Assembly (NCBI RefSeq): GCF_023635005.1
Contig: NZ_JAMLJM010000001.1
Span: forward strand, 248,001-312,000
Direction: 5' to 3'
DNA length: 64,000 bases
Source of the DNA: Flavobacterium luminosum
Lineage (GTDB): Bacteria > Bacteroidota > Bacteroidia > Flavobacteriales > Flavobacteriaceae
Shown here: positions 24,244 to 32,576 of the stretch, one piece after another
Layout of the letters: each line of letters begins with the position of its first letter
Numbering within the stretch: position 1 is the first letter of the stretch
The notes under the pieces: model-generated
Seen by the model: the letters and a program-made list of their open reading frames with translations, nothing else
Told to the model about the DNA's origin: nothing
Database searches by the model: none
Translations under genes and position numbers: made by a program

Positions 24244-27078
24244 TTATTTCTTAACCAATTTACTAACTCCTATTTTTCCTGATTCTGTTTCGATATTTAT
24301 CATATAAATTCCAGAAGCAAACGAACTAACATTTAGAGTTGACTGATTTGAATCTAAAAGCATTTTTCCTGTTACATCAAAAATTCTAACTTGTTTGACT
24401 ACTTCATTTGGCACTTCAATTGAAAATATTGCGTCTGTTGGGTTTGGAAATAAACTTACCTCTGCTAAATTAAAATCTGAATTAGATAAAGCGGCACATG
24501 CAGTATTTATTGCTGCAACTGACTCACAACCTGTGGCGTTACCAGAAACCGTTAAAGGTTTTCCTGTAACTATATAATCACACAGCCATGTACTTGCGCA
24601 TGCTGCTAAATTAGGATTAGATGTAATTGCTAATGTTGTAATTCCAGAAACATCTATAACATTCAAAGCACTTACATTAGTTAAACTTGCATTATTATTA
24701 ATATTTACAGGCAACGAATAAATAATCAGATTACTTGATAACCCATTTAAAGAAATAATATTTGTATTTGATGTTATTGACAATCCAATATTTGAACCTT
24801 GTCCATTAATTGCATTTAAGTTTGCTAATCCATTTAGATTAGTTAATTGATTGCAAGATGAAATTTGCAAACTACCACAACTAGTTAAATTTTGAAGAAA
24901 ATTTAAATTAGTTAAAGAGGTATTAGCAATCTGTACTAAACCATTTACTGTAAAACTTGCAGAACCCAAATTAGATACATTATTAATCAACGCACCTGTA
25001 ATAATCATAGATTCACAATTACTTGAACCATTAAAATCAATATTGCCAATGGTCGTTAAAGCAGAATTATTTTGAATTCTCAAATATCTAGCACCAGTTG
25101 TCCCGTTAGAAAAATTATGGTTTACCATGTTAGGAAAAGTGGCATTGGTAAGTAAAGGATTACTATCAATACTTAATTGACCGTTGTTGGTTTGTAATGA
25201 AGAGAGAAAATTTAAGTTTGTCAACTTAGTATTTCTAATCAACAAACCATTTACCGTTTGCAAATTTGAGAAAGCATTAACGGTTTCAAGATTAGTGTTT
25301 GTAGCAAAACCTAAATTACCCGAAGTTAAGCTATTTAAACTACCAAAACCCGAAATAGTAGTTAACTGAGAATTTCCAATAAATTGAATATTACCTGCTG
25401 TTAAAGTAGTAAAAGCATTCAATCCTCCAAATTGTTGAAAGGTATTACCTTGTATTGCAATACCATTTCCTACTGTAGTTAAATTAGGAAATATATTTAC
25501 TTGGTTATTTGACAAACCAGTAATAAACAAAGTCCCAGTAATACTTGTAATATTATTTAACGGTGCTAAGTTCAAAGAATTCCCACCTCCATTAATGGTT
25601 AAATTTCCTGATATAGAAGTACAACTTGCTAGTGCATCTACTTCTGCTTGAGTTGTTAGAGTAACATTACCTGTGGGGCAAGTAAAGGTTCTATAATTTT
25701 TTAATTGTATAATTTCTGCTTGAGTTAAAGCTCTGTTATAAAAAAACGCTTCGTCAATTTTTCCGTTAAAGCGTTTATTATTGGCAATAACGGTTCCATT
25801 AGAAGAAGTTCCTCCTCCTAAGTAAATTGATTTCAAAGTTGTAGTAATTAATGGCAACACATTATACCCAGCTGTATTCATACCATAATCTACTCCATCA
25901 AAATACACTTTCATTCCTACTAAATTAGAACCAGATGCTTTATGAACAATGGCTATATGATGCCATCCGCCAATTCCAAAACCCACATCACGTGATGCCC
26001 AAACATTATTAGACATTAACCATCCCCATTCATCGCGTAAATTTGTTGATAATTCTTGATGCCTATAATATAATCTTTCATTCATTTCAAATAAAGTTGG
26101 ATATGGAACCGTACCTGTTATGTTATCAGTGTAATGCCAAAAAGCAATTGTAAATTCAGTATTGCCAAGATCATTCGAAAGATTAGCACTTCCACTGATG
26201 CCATCTCTGTTCATAAGAGTATATGATTGTTGAAAAGACACTCCATTCCCATTAATTGCATTTATGTAAGGAATATTATTATTACTTGCCTCTTGAAACT
26301 TATAAGTCCCATTATGACTGTTTAAATTGTTTTCAAAATTAAAATATGCTAATAAATTATTCGTTGGATAAGATGTTGTATTTGCTCCATGATAATCGTT
26401 AAAAACCTGCTGATTTGTTAAGGCAGTATTATAAATTTTAAGATCGTCTAACTGAAATCCTTTATCAGAAGTAAGACCAGATAAAGATGTTCTTCCTATA
26501 TAAATCTTTTTGTCTGTTCCGTTTGTATTGATTGATATATTGGAAGTACTCACTAATTTTCCATTAATGAATAGTTTTCCTTTTTCAGTAGCAGAAGTAG
26601 GGTCATACGTTGCAGCAATATGAAACCACATTCCAAACTTTAAAAACTGTATAAAGTTAGTTTCATTTCCCCAATAATAATTTCTGATGGTATTGTTTGG
26701 ACCATGACTAAACCCAAATGATTCTCCACTAACATTTTCTCCATATCCAACCAAATGTTGAATATCAAATTGTGTAACATCTGTCATTCTTACCCAAAAG
26801 GAAATGGTTCTTGCTTGATTTCCAACGGGTAAATCGGGTAATGTTGATGAAACAAAATAATTAGTGTTATTAGGAGTTCTAATTAACGTACTTTCGTTAG
26901 CTCCAAATCTATCTGGATAATAAAATGTGGTTCCAGGCGCTCCATTAGTATAGGAAGTAAAACCAAGTGTTGAACTACCTTTGGCCAGTAGACTATTATT
27001 AAAATTAAATTCATAAATTGGTGTTTGTGACCAACTTACTTGCACTAATAAAATTAAAGTGAGTAATAATTTTTTCAT
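24244..27078 (-). CDS. T9SS-exported surface protein with LamG and receptor-L-like repeats
   Basis: A 944-residue cell-surface or secreted protein. Signal peptide (MKKLLLTLILLVQVSWS), then two LamG/concanavalin-like domains (about 20-230 and 240-465; note YIGRTSLSG, YFDGVDYGMN and the KIYNTALTNQQV/FYNRALTQAEI ends). A leucine-rich receptor-L-like region follows (about 470-850, with repeats such as LTNLNFLSSL, LTNLNFLQNL, LTNLNGLANL). Last comes a type IX secretion sorting domain (about 868-944; VSLFPNPTDAIFSIEV ... ASGIYMINIETESGKIGVSKLVKK). It would be exported by T9SS and anchored at the surface, where the LamG domains suggest glycan or adhesion binding. It is divergent from the sensor kinase gene. 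Confidence 0.93.
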   Translation of the reverse strand: MKKLLLTLILLVQVSWSQTPIYEFNFNNSLLAKGSSTLGFTSYTNGAPGTTFYYPDRFGANESTLIRTPNNTNYFVSSTLPDLPVGNQARTISFWVRMTDVTQFDIQHLVGYGENVSGESFGFSHGPNNTIRNYYWGNETNFIQFLKFGMWFHIAATYDPTSATEKGKLFINGKLVSTSNISINTNGTDKKIYIGRTSLSGLTSDKGFQLDDLKIYNTALTNQQVFNDYHGANTTSYPTNNLLAYFNFENNLNSHNGTYKFQEASNNNIPYINAINGNGVSFQQSYTLMNRDGISGSANLSNDLGNTEFTIAFWHYTDNITGTVPYPTLFEMNERLYYRHQELSTNLRDEWGWLMSNNVWASRDVGFGIGGWHHIAIVHKASGSNLVGMKVYFDGVDYGMNTAGYNVLPLITTTLKSIYLGGGTSSNGTVIANNKRFNGKIDEAFFYNRALTQAEIIQLKNYRTFTCPTGNVTLTTQAEVDALASCTSISGNLTINGGGNSLNLAPLNNITSITGTLFITGLSNNQVNIFPNLTTVGNGIAIQGNTFQQFGGLNAFTTLTAGNIQFIGNSQLTTISGFGSLNSLTSGNLGFATNTNLETVNAFSNLQTVNGLLIRNTKLTNLNFLSSLQTNNGQLSIDSNPLLTNATFPNMVNHNFSNGTTGARYLRIQNNSALTTIGNIDFNGSSNCESMIITGALINNVSNLGSASFTVNGLVQIANTSLTNLNFLQNLTSCGSLQISSCNQLTNLNGLANLNAINGQGSNIGLSITSNTNIISLNGLSSNLIIYSLPVNINNNASLTNVSALNVIDVSGITTLAITSNPNLAACASTWLCDYIVTGKPLTVSGNATGCESVAAINTACAALSNSDFNLAEVSLFPNPTDAIFSIEVPNEVVKQVRIFDVTGKMLLDSNQSTLNVSSFASGIYMINIETESGKIGVSKLVKK

Positions 27079-27175
27079 ATTTTAATTTGTTAAATTTGAC
27101 ACAAATATGTTGGAAATTCACACAAGGTTTTAAATAAATTAAATGAAACCCTGTTTTGAGTGAGTGAAAATATTT

Positions 27176-27203
27176 TTTGACTTCTATATTATTAATTCCT
27201 TTG
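27176..27203 (+). promoter_or_regulatory. Promoter candidate of the sensor kinase operon
   Basis: TTTG (27176-27179), 16-base spacer, TTCCTTTG (27196-27203; one mismatch to TAnnTTTG). It lies between the GTG at 27164 and the TTG at 27218 and favours the latter as start codon. Confidence 0.4.
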
Positions 27204-27217
27204 CAAAAATTTCTAAA

Positions 27218-30031
27218 TTGAAAAATATACTCATCCATTTTCTATCCTTTTTTTGGACCTTGACAAGTGGTAGTCAAACTATTTTTTATGACCAATTAGA
27301 TATAAAAAGTGGTTTGCCTTCATCTGTTGTTTATGATATTTTTCAAGATTCCAAAGGTTTCATTTGGATAGCTACAGACGAAGGGCTTTTAAAATACAAC
27401 GGTTTCGATTTCAAATCGTATTCGCATCCTGACTTGCATGCTAAATCGGGTTCCAATATTAAAGAAGATACATGGGGAAGAATTTGGTACCAAACCTTTG
27501 ATGGTTTCTTATTCTTTGTGGATCGTACAGGCCAAATGCAAACCTTCACCCAAAAAAACAACATTGGCTTCGTAAACTTTGTGATTACCAATCAGTATTT
27601 AATCAAAACGACTTGGGACGGAATTGAAGTGAGGGATATAAAAACCCTAAAAATTAAAAAGGAAATCAAAATCCCCGAAATACAAACGAGTTTCTTAGAA
27701 GTTTGTGATGATGAAATTATCTTCGGTAACCACAACACGCAGAGCATTTCATTGAAAAATTGGAATCGAAAAAACGTGAAAAATGAAGCAATTAAAATAG
27801 CCCCTAAAATTCTATCTTTTCGAAAGCAAAACAATCTTTACTTTCTTACCCAAGAATCGGATTTCAAATGTAAGCTCTACCAATTTTCGAAAAACAATTT
27901 TCTACCGGTAGCCTCAATTAACATCGACAACAACATACAGAATTTCGAAATTATTGACGGCACCATCTGGATATCCACCAAAAAAGGAGTTCATGCTTAC
28001 ACCATGAAGGGCGAGGAATTGCTTTTTACTTCAAGACTTCCCGCCGAAGACATATCTAAAGTATTCAAAGACATTAATAATGTGTATTGGTTTACTTCGT
28101 TATCGAAAGGAATTTTCATTATTAAAAACTTCAACACTTGGGAATTACAACTTCCAAATGAAAAGTTCAATACAATAACTTCCGATGGCAATCAATTGTT
28201 TGTCAGTTCAAGTTCGGGCAAAATATTGGCGTTAGACGCAGAACTAAATCACAAAGTCTATTGGAAAAATCAAGATTCACATCCCATATATTACCTTAAT
28301 TTCAATGCAGACAGCCGTTTCAATTTCTTTTCTGCTAACGGTTTTTATGTTTTAAACAAAAAAGATAAAAAAGTAACGCACTTTAACAGTGCCGTAAAAC
28401 AAATCATCCCTTATGAGAACAATTCTTTTCTTACTACAGGAACAGGCTTTGTAAATACTATCGCAACCCATCCTACCATAGAATGGAAAGACAATATCTT
28501 AACGAACATCAGAGGAAAATCCATTGTTTTTGATAAGACAAGTAAACAGATTATCGTTGCCACTAATAATGGATTGTTAGCCCTAAAAAATGGCAAACCT
28601 CATTCGATAACCTATCGCAACAAAACGCTATTTATCAAAAGCCTAATCCCTGAAAACCAAAGAATCATTGCACTTAGCAACCAAGGCGAATTATTTGAAA
28701 TCAAACGAAATACAATTCAAAAGATAAAGAGCAAACGCCTCTTTACGCTATTAAAAAAAGACCAAAACCAAACCTTACTGGTAGATAAAAACACTGTATT
28801 TCGTTTAAAGAACGATAAGATCACGAAACTTTTTTCGGTTGGCAAGTTTTTAAAAATCAAAGATTTACTTTCCTTTAAAAGGAATTATTTTGTAGTTACG
28901 GAAGACAAAATCATTCGCATTGACAAAGAAAATTCCTTTGAAAATTCATATCAGAAGCCAAAAATAATTTTGGAGAACATTTGGGTAAACGAGAAGAATG
29001 TATCGATTCATAACCAAAAATTAAAAGCTAGTGAAAACGACATTCAAATCAATTTTGACGTACTAAACTTTAATTTTGACAGCGATTATCAGTTGGTGTA
29101 TCGCATTAATGGCGCTTTAAAAAATCTGAACCACAATTCTAAAAACATCAAGCTTATTTCCTTGGCGCCTGAACAGTATTTCATTGAAATTGGGATACAG
29201 AATAAAAATACTTCGCAGATTGAATTCATTCATAGCCTTTCTTTTGAGATTCTGCCACCATTTTGGAAGCGAACTTGGTTTTTGGTAGGTAGTATTGCTT
29301 TACTAAGCACGATTAGTTTTTTTATTTACCGATGGAAAATCAAACAAATAAAAACCAAAAATGAAAAAGCCATCGAAAAATTAACCCTAGAGAATAATTT
29401 GAAAGAATCTAGACTGCAATTAATCAAATCGCAAATGAATCCTCATTTCTTTTTTAATGCCATCAACAACATACAATCGTATATTTTTACGAATGAAACT
29501 AAAGAAGCTGCTACGTACTTATCCAAGTTTTCAAAATTAACTCGAAAAATCCTTGAATTTTCAGATGTAGACTCTATTTCGCTAAAAGAGGAAATCGCCG
29601 CGCTACAACTCTACTTAGAATTGCAACAAATGCGATTCAAAGATTTGAAATTTGAAATTACCTATGGTACGATCTCAAATCTTGAACAAATTAAAATTCC
29701 AACCATGTTATTTCAGCCCTATGTAGAAAATGCCATTCTTCATGGATTATCACACAGCAGTAGAGACAAAAAGTTGAAAATAGCATTTCAATGGCAAGCG
29801 CCAAACCTATTAATAGGCACTATTTACGATAACGGCATTGGAAGAGTAAAATCTGCAGCATTGAATCAGTTAAATACCTCAAAGCCAAAATCATTTGCTA
29901 CAAAAGCAAACTTAGAGCGAATCATGTTATTGAATAAAGATCAATATCAAATTGAGGTAGAGTATCAAGACTTGTATGATGATAATTTAGAAAGCAGTGG
30001 AACACTAGTAACCATAAAAATAAAAGTATAA
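27218..30031 (+). CDS. LytS-type sensor histidine kinase with periplasmic propeller
   Basis: About 937 residues. Signal peptide or anchor (LKNILIHFLSFFWTLTSGSQ), then two-component propeller repeats (SGLPSSVVYDIFQDSKGFIW), beta-rich repeats to about 630, and a Y_Y_Y-like sandwich. One transmembrane helix follows (TWFLVGSIALLSTISFFIY), then a coiled coil and the LytS/His_kinase domain with phospho-acceptor His in KSQMNPHFFFNAINNIQSYI. The ATPase has NAILHGLSHSS and DNGIGR. It should phosphorylate the LytTR regulator encoded next, whose start codon overlaps its stop (TAATG). TTG at 27218 is preferred over GTG at 27164, which would put extra residues ahead of the signal. Confidence 0.9.
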   Translation: MKNILIHFLSFFWTLTSGSQTIFYDQLDIKSGLPSSVVYDIFQDSKGFIWIATDEGLLKYNGFDFKSYSHPDLHAKSGSNIKEDTWGRIWYQTFDGFLFFVDRTGQMQTFTQKNNIGFVNFVITNQYLIKTTWDGIEVRDIKTLKIKKEIKIPEIQTSFLEVCDDEIIFGNHNTQSISLKNWNRKNVKNEAIKIAPKILSFRKQNNLYFLTQESDFKCKLYQFSKNNFLPVASINIDNNIQNFEIIDGTIWISTKKGVHAYTMKGEELLFTSRLPAEDISKVFKDINNVYWFTSLSKGIFIIKNFNTWELQLPNEKFNTITSDGNQLFVSSSSGKILALDAELNHKVYWKNQDSHPIYYLNFNADSRFNFFSANGFYVLNKKDKKVTHFNSAVKQIIPYENNSFLTTGTGFVNTIATHPTIEWKDNILTNIRGKSIVFDKTSKQIIVATNNGLLALKNGKPHSITYRNKTLFIKSLIPENQRIIALSNQGELFEIKRNTIQKIKSKRLFTLLKKDQNQTLLVDKNTVFRLKNDKITKLFSVGKFLKIKDLLSFKRNYFVVTEDKIIRIDKENSFENSYQKPKIILENIWVNEKNVSIHNQKLKASENDIQINFDVLNFNFDSDYQLVYRINGALKNLNHNSKNIKLISLAPEQYFIEIGIQNKNTSQIEFIHSLSFEILPPFWKRTWFLVGSIALLSTISFFIYRWKIKQIKTKNEKAIEKLTLENNLKESRLQLIKSQMNPHFFFNAINNIQSYIFTNETKEAATYLSKFSKLTRKILEFSDVDSISLKEEIAALQLYLELQQMRFKDLKFEITYGTISNLEQIKIPTMLFQPYVENAILHGLSHSSRDKKLKIAFQWQAPNLLIGTIYDNGIGRVKSAALNQLNTSKPKSFATKANLERIMLLNKDQYQIEVEYQDLYDDNLESSGTLVTIKIKV

Positions 30032-30777
30032 TGAAAGCCATTATTATTGAAGACGAAAAAAGAGCGCAGATTTATTTACAAGGAGTACTCGAACAAATAG
30101 CGCCTGAAATAACTGTTGTGGCGGTTTGCGACGATTTGCCTTCTGGAGTAATTGCCATCAGAAAGCACAATCCTGATTTGGTTTTCCTAGATATCGAAAT
30201 GCCTAAATACAGCGGATTGGAAATCGTTAACTTCTTTGGAGCCCATGAAATTCAATTTACGATTATTTTTACCACGGCTTACAACCAATATGCTATTCAG
30301 GCTTTCAAAACTTCTGCTCTAGATTATTTACTAAAACCTATCGATCCAGAAGAATTAACAGAAACCATAAACCGCTACAAACAAAAAAATAAGATTCCGC
30401 AATACGAACAATTGGTTTCACTAAATGAAAGTTTGATAAAAGAAACAAAAATTGCCATTCCTGACGGCAACATGTTACAACTTATTCCTACCGAAGAAAT
30501 CATATATCTAAAAGCGGATAGCAATTACACGCAAGTTTTCTTGGAAAACGGAAAAAAACACATCACTAGCAGAATCTTGAGAAATTTTGAAGAAACTTTG
30601 AAAGATTACAAGCAATTCTTCAGATGCCATAAATCGTACATTATTAATACAAAATTTGTAGAATGTTATAGCAAATCAGACGGCGGAACTATTATTCTAA
30701 AAAACAAACAAGAAATTCCTGTTTCGCCGGAAAAATCGGAAGAATTGCTTTCTTTCTTCACCAAAATTGAACGTTAA
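30031..30777 (+). CDS. LytTR-family response regulator
   Basis: 248-residue DNA-binding regulator and partner of the LytS-type kinase just upstream. The receiver domain (1-115) has the acidic pair in IIIEDEKR, phospho-acceptor D54 (DLVFLDIEMP), and conserved Lys in LDYLLKPID. The C-terminal LytTR domain (about 140-245) shows IIYLKADSNYTQVFLENGK and FFRCHKSYIINTKFVE. It overlaps the kinase stop by one base. Its targets are unknown; the divergent T9SS cargo gene next to the kinase is a natural candidate. It ends one base from the stop of the opposing CBS gene, with no visible terminator. Confidence 0.95.
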   Translation: MKAIIIEDEKRAQIYLQGVLEQIAPEITVVAVCDDLPSGVIAIRKHNPDLVFLDIEMPKYSGLEIVNFFGAHEIQFTIIFTTAYNQYAIQAFKTSALDYLLKPIDPEELTETINRYKQKNKIPQYEQLVSLNESLIKETKIAIPDGNMLQLIPTEEIIYLKADSNYTQVFLENGKKHITSRILRNFEETLKDYKQFFRCHKSYIINTKFVECYSKSDGGTIILKNKQEIPVSPEKSEELLSFFTKIER

Positions 30778-30778
30778 T

Positions 30779-31195
30779 CTAATATTGGTCGATTAGATAT
30801 TGTATCAAATCAGTTGTGGTGACAATACCCACTAGCAAATCACCCTCGCAAACTGGTAAAGCATGAAACTCTCTTGAAGCAAGAATTTCGGCAGTCTCCT
30901 TTATTGTTGTATCGGGAGAGACTTTTACCAAATTCTTAGACATTACTTGCTCTATAGTAAACATATTATAAACGGTTACATCTACCACTTCCTCATCATC
31001 TACTGCGTCAGCAAATGAAATTCGAAGCAAATCAGTATAACTAAGTATCCCAAGAATTTTATTGCCTTCTACAACAGGAATATGCCTAATATTATGCTTT
31101 TTAAACAGAGATTCTGCTTTTGTCAAATTATCTGTCAACGTAATTTTCACAACGTTTTTAGACATTATAGTCGAAACTGGAACATGCTGTTTCAT
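30779..31195 (-). CDS. Tandem CBS-domain protein
   Basis: 138 residues made of two CBS motifs (about 5-60 and 80-137) with no other domain: VSTIMSKNVVKITLTDN ... GNKILGILSYTDLLR and VMSKNLVKVSPDTTI ... GDLLVGIVTTTDLIQ. Such pairs form a Bateman module that binds adenosine nucleotides, and often senses energy state, but the partner is unknown. The gene stands alone downstream of the RND operon. A 14-base FNR-like palindrome lies about 53 bases upstream of the ATG, suggesting control by a Crp/Fnr-type regulator. Confidence 0.93.
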   Translation of the reverse strand: MKQHVPVSTIMSKNVVKITLTDNLTKAESLFKKHNIRHIPVVEGNKILGILSYTDLLRISFADAVDDEEVVDVTVYNMFTIEQVMSKNLVKVSPDTTIKETAEILASREFHALPVCEGDLLVGIVTTTDLIQYLIDQY

Positions 31196-31217
31196 AATTG
31201 TAACTTTTAAGATTACT

Positions 31218-31261
31218 TAAATTTACAACTAAAAAACCGTTTTATACCTGATTTAAATCAG
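31218..31261 (-). promoter_or_regulatory. FNR-like palindrome and weak -7 box upstream of the CBS gene
   Basis: CTGATTTAAATCAG (31248-31261) is a perfect palindrome with the TGATnnnnATCA core of Crp/Fnr-type sites. On the minus strand, TAAATTTA (31225-31218; one mismatch to TAnnTTTG) follows 22 bases later. If transcription starts near 31213, the palindrome is centred at about -41.5, the classic activator position. Confidence 0.45.
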
Positions 31262-31270
31262 TTTGCAATA

Positions 31271-32572
31271 TTAAAAAGCAATATTTCCTGCAATTTGTTG
31301 TAAGACGATTTCGGAAATTTTAGCCTGAAATCTAGCACTATTATTTCGAGCGATCGCATTAATGTAATTTTCTTGAGCATTTCTAAATTCAATAGTAGGG
31401 ATTGTTCCTATTTTGAATTTATCTAAGGTTATTTCAAGATTTTTTTTAGCGATAGCTTCATTGCTTTCTTCTAACTTAACTAATTCTAAATTGGTTTGGT
31501 AAGTCTGATATGCCGAAGCCAATTGCACATTAACACTTTGTTTTTGTTGCTCGATTGCTAAAGCAGAGTTTTCCACCTGTAACTTGGCTATTTTTTCGTT
31601 TCTATTCTGAGCAAAACCATCAAAAATAGGCATCGTTGCTGTAACTCCATAATTCAAACCTTTACTTGAAGTAGCCGAAGTAAACCCTAAACTACTTTCT
31701 GTTTCTAGAAAAGTATATCCAGTGTTCAAACGTACAGTAGGGTAACGATTGGCTTTGGTTTGTTTCAAATCTAATTCTGCTACTCGCTTATTGATTAAAG
31801 CCATTTGCAATTGAAGATTTTGCTTTTCCATTAAAGTTTTTAACTCTGTCAACTGTAATTTGTCGTCAATAGTAACTTCTTCAGCTACTAAAAAATCAGT
31901 AGACAATTCTCTCGCTAAAAGTTCATTCAAGCGAATTTTAGTAATACCGAACAATTCTTTTTGTTTCAATAAAACAGACGCATCCGTATTCAAATCGACT
32001 TGTGCATTCAATACTTCTAACTTAGCGGCTTTCCCAATAGAAAATCGGTTTTCAGCAGTTTTTAAACGTTGTTTCGAAATTACAATCGAAGTATCTAATG
32101 CCTTGATTAACTGTTGTTGTTGCACTAGATCGTAATACGTAGTCATTACATCGCTTACTTTATTGAGAACCATCAATTTCAGTTGAACGTCACCTTGCTT
32201 TTCTAGTTCTTTGAGTTGGTCATGTCTAGCAAACATTTTCAACCCGTCAAAAACAGTCCAACCTAAATTTACACCATATTCTAAACGGTTGTTTTTTGCA
32301 TTATCTAATTCTCTTACAACACCATTTGTCTGAGTTTGTTTCGAATTTTGTATACTGTTATTCTTATTTAAAGAAGCATCTACCTGTGGTAACATCCCCG
32401 CATTACCAATGCTATTGTTTACTTTATCTACACTTAACTCGTTTTGTGCAATTTTAATTTCATAATTATTTTCCAAGGCAATTTTAACTGCTTGTTCCAC
32501 GGTTAATAGCTCTTGAGCCATCAATTTGGGCAGAAATACCAGATGGATTATTAAAAAGAATATATTTTTCAT
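31271..32572 (-). CDS. TolC-family outer-membrane efflux channel
   Basis: 433-residue outer-membrane/periplasmic channel of a tripartite efflux pump. Signal peptide (MKNIFFLIIHLVFLPKLMAQ), then two OEP repeats of long coiled coils: LTVEQAVKIALENNYEI at the front, RYPTVRLNTGYTF, and a second half with KFKIGTIPTIEFRNAQENYI. The ATG at 32572 is chosen since it starts the signal peptide and lies 4 bases after the pump stop; an ATG at 32629 would place 19 extra residues ahead and overlap the pump gene. Last gene of the adaptor-pump-channel operon. Confidence 0.94.
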   Translation of the reverse strand: MKNIFFLIIHLVFLPKLMAQELLTVEQAVKIALENNYEIKIAQNELSVDKVNNSIGNAGMLPQVDASLNKNNSIQNSKQTQTNGVVRELDNAKNNRLEYGVNLGWTVFDGLKMFARHDQLKELEKQGDVQLKLMVLNKVSDVMTTYYDLVQQQQLIKALDTSIVISKQRLKTAENRFSIGKAAKLEVLNAQVDLNTDASVLLKQKELFGITKIRLNELLARELSTDFLVAEEVTIDDKLQLTELKTLMEKQNLQLQMALINKRVAELDLKQTKANRYPTVRLNTGYTFLETESSLGFTSATSSKGLNYGVTATMPIFDGFAQNRNEKIAKLQVENSALAIEQQKQSVNVQLASAYQTYQTNLELVKLEESNEAIAKKNLEITLDKFKIGTIPTIEFRNAQENYINAIARNNSARFQAKISEIVLQQIAGNIAF

Positions 32573-32576
32573 AAAC

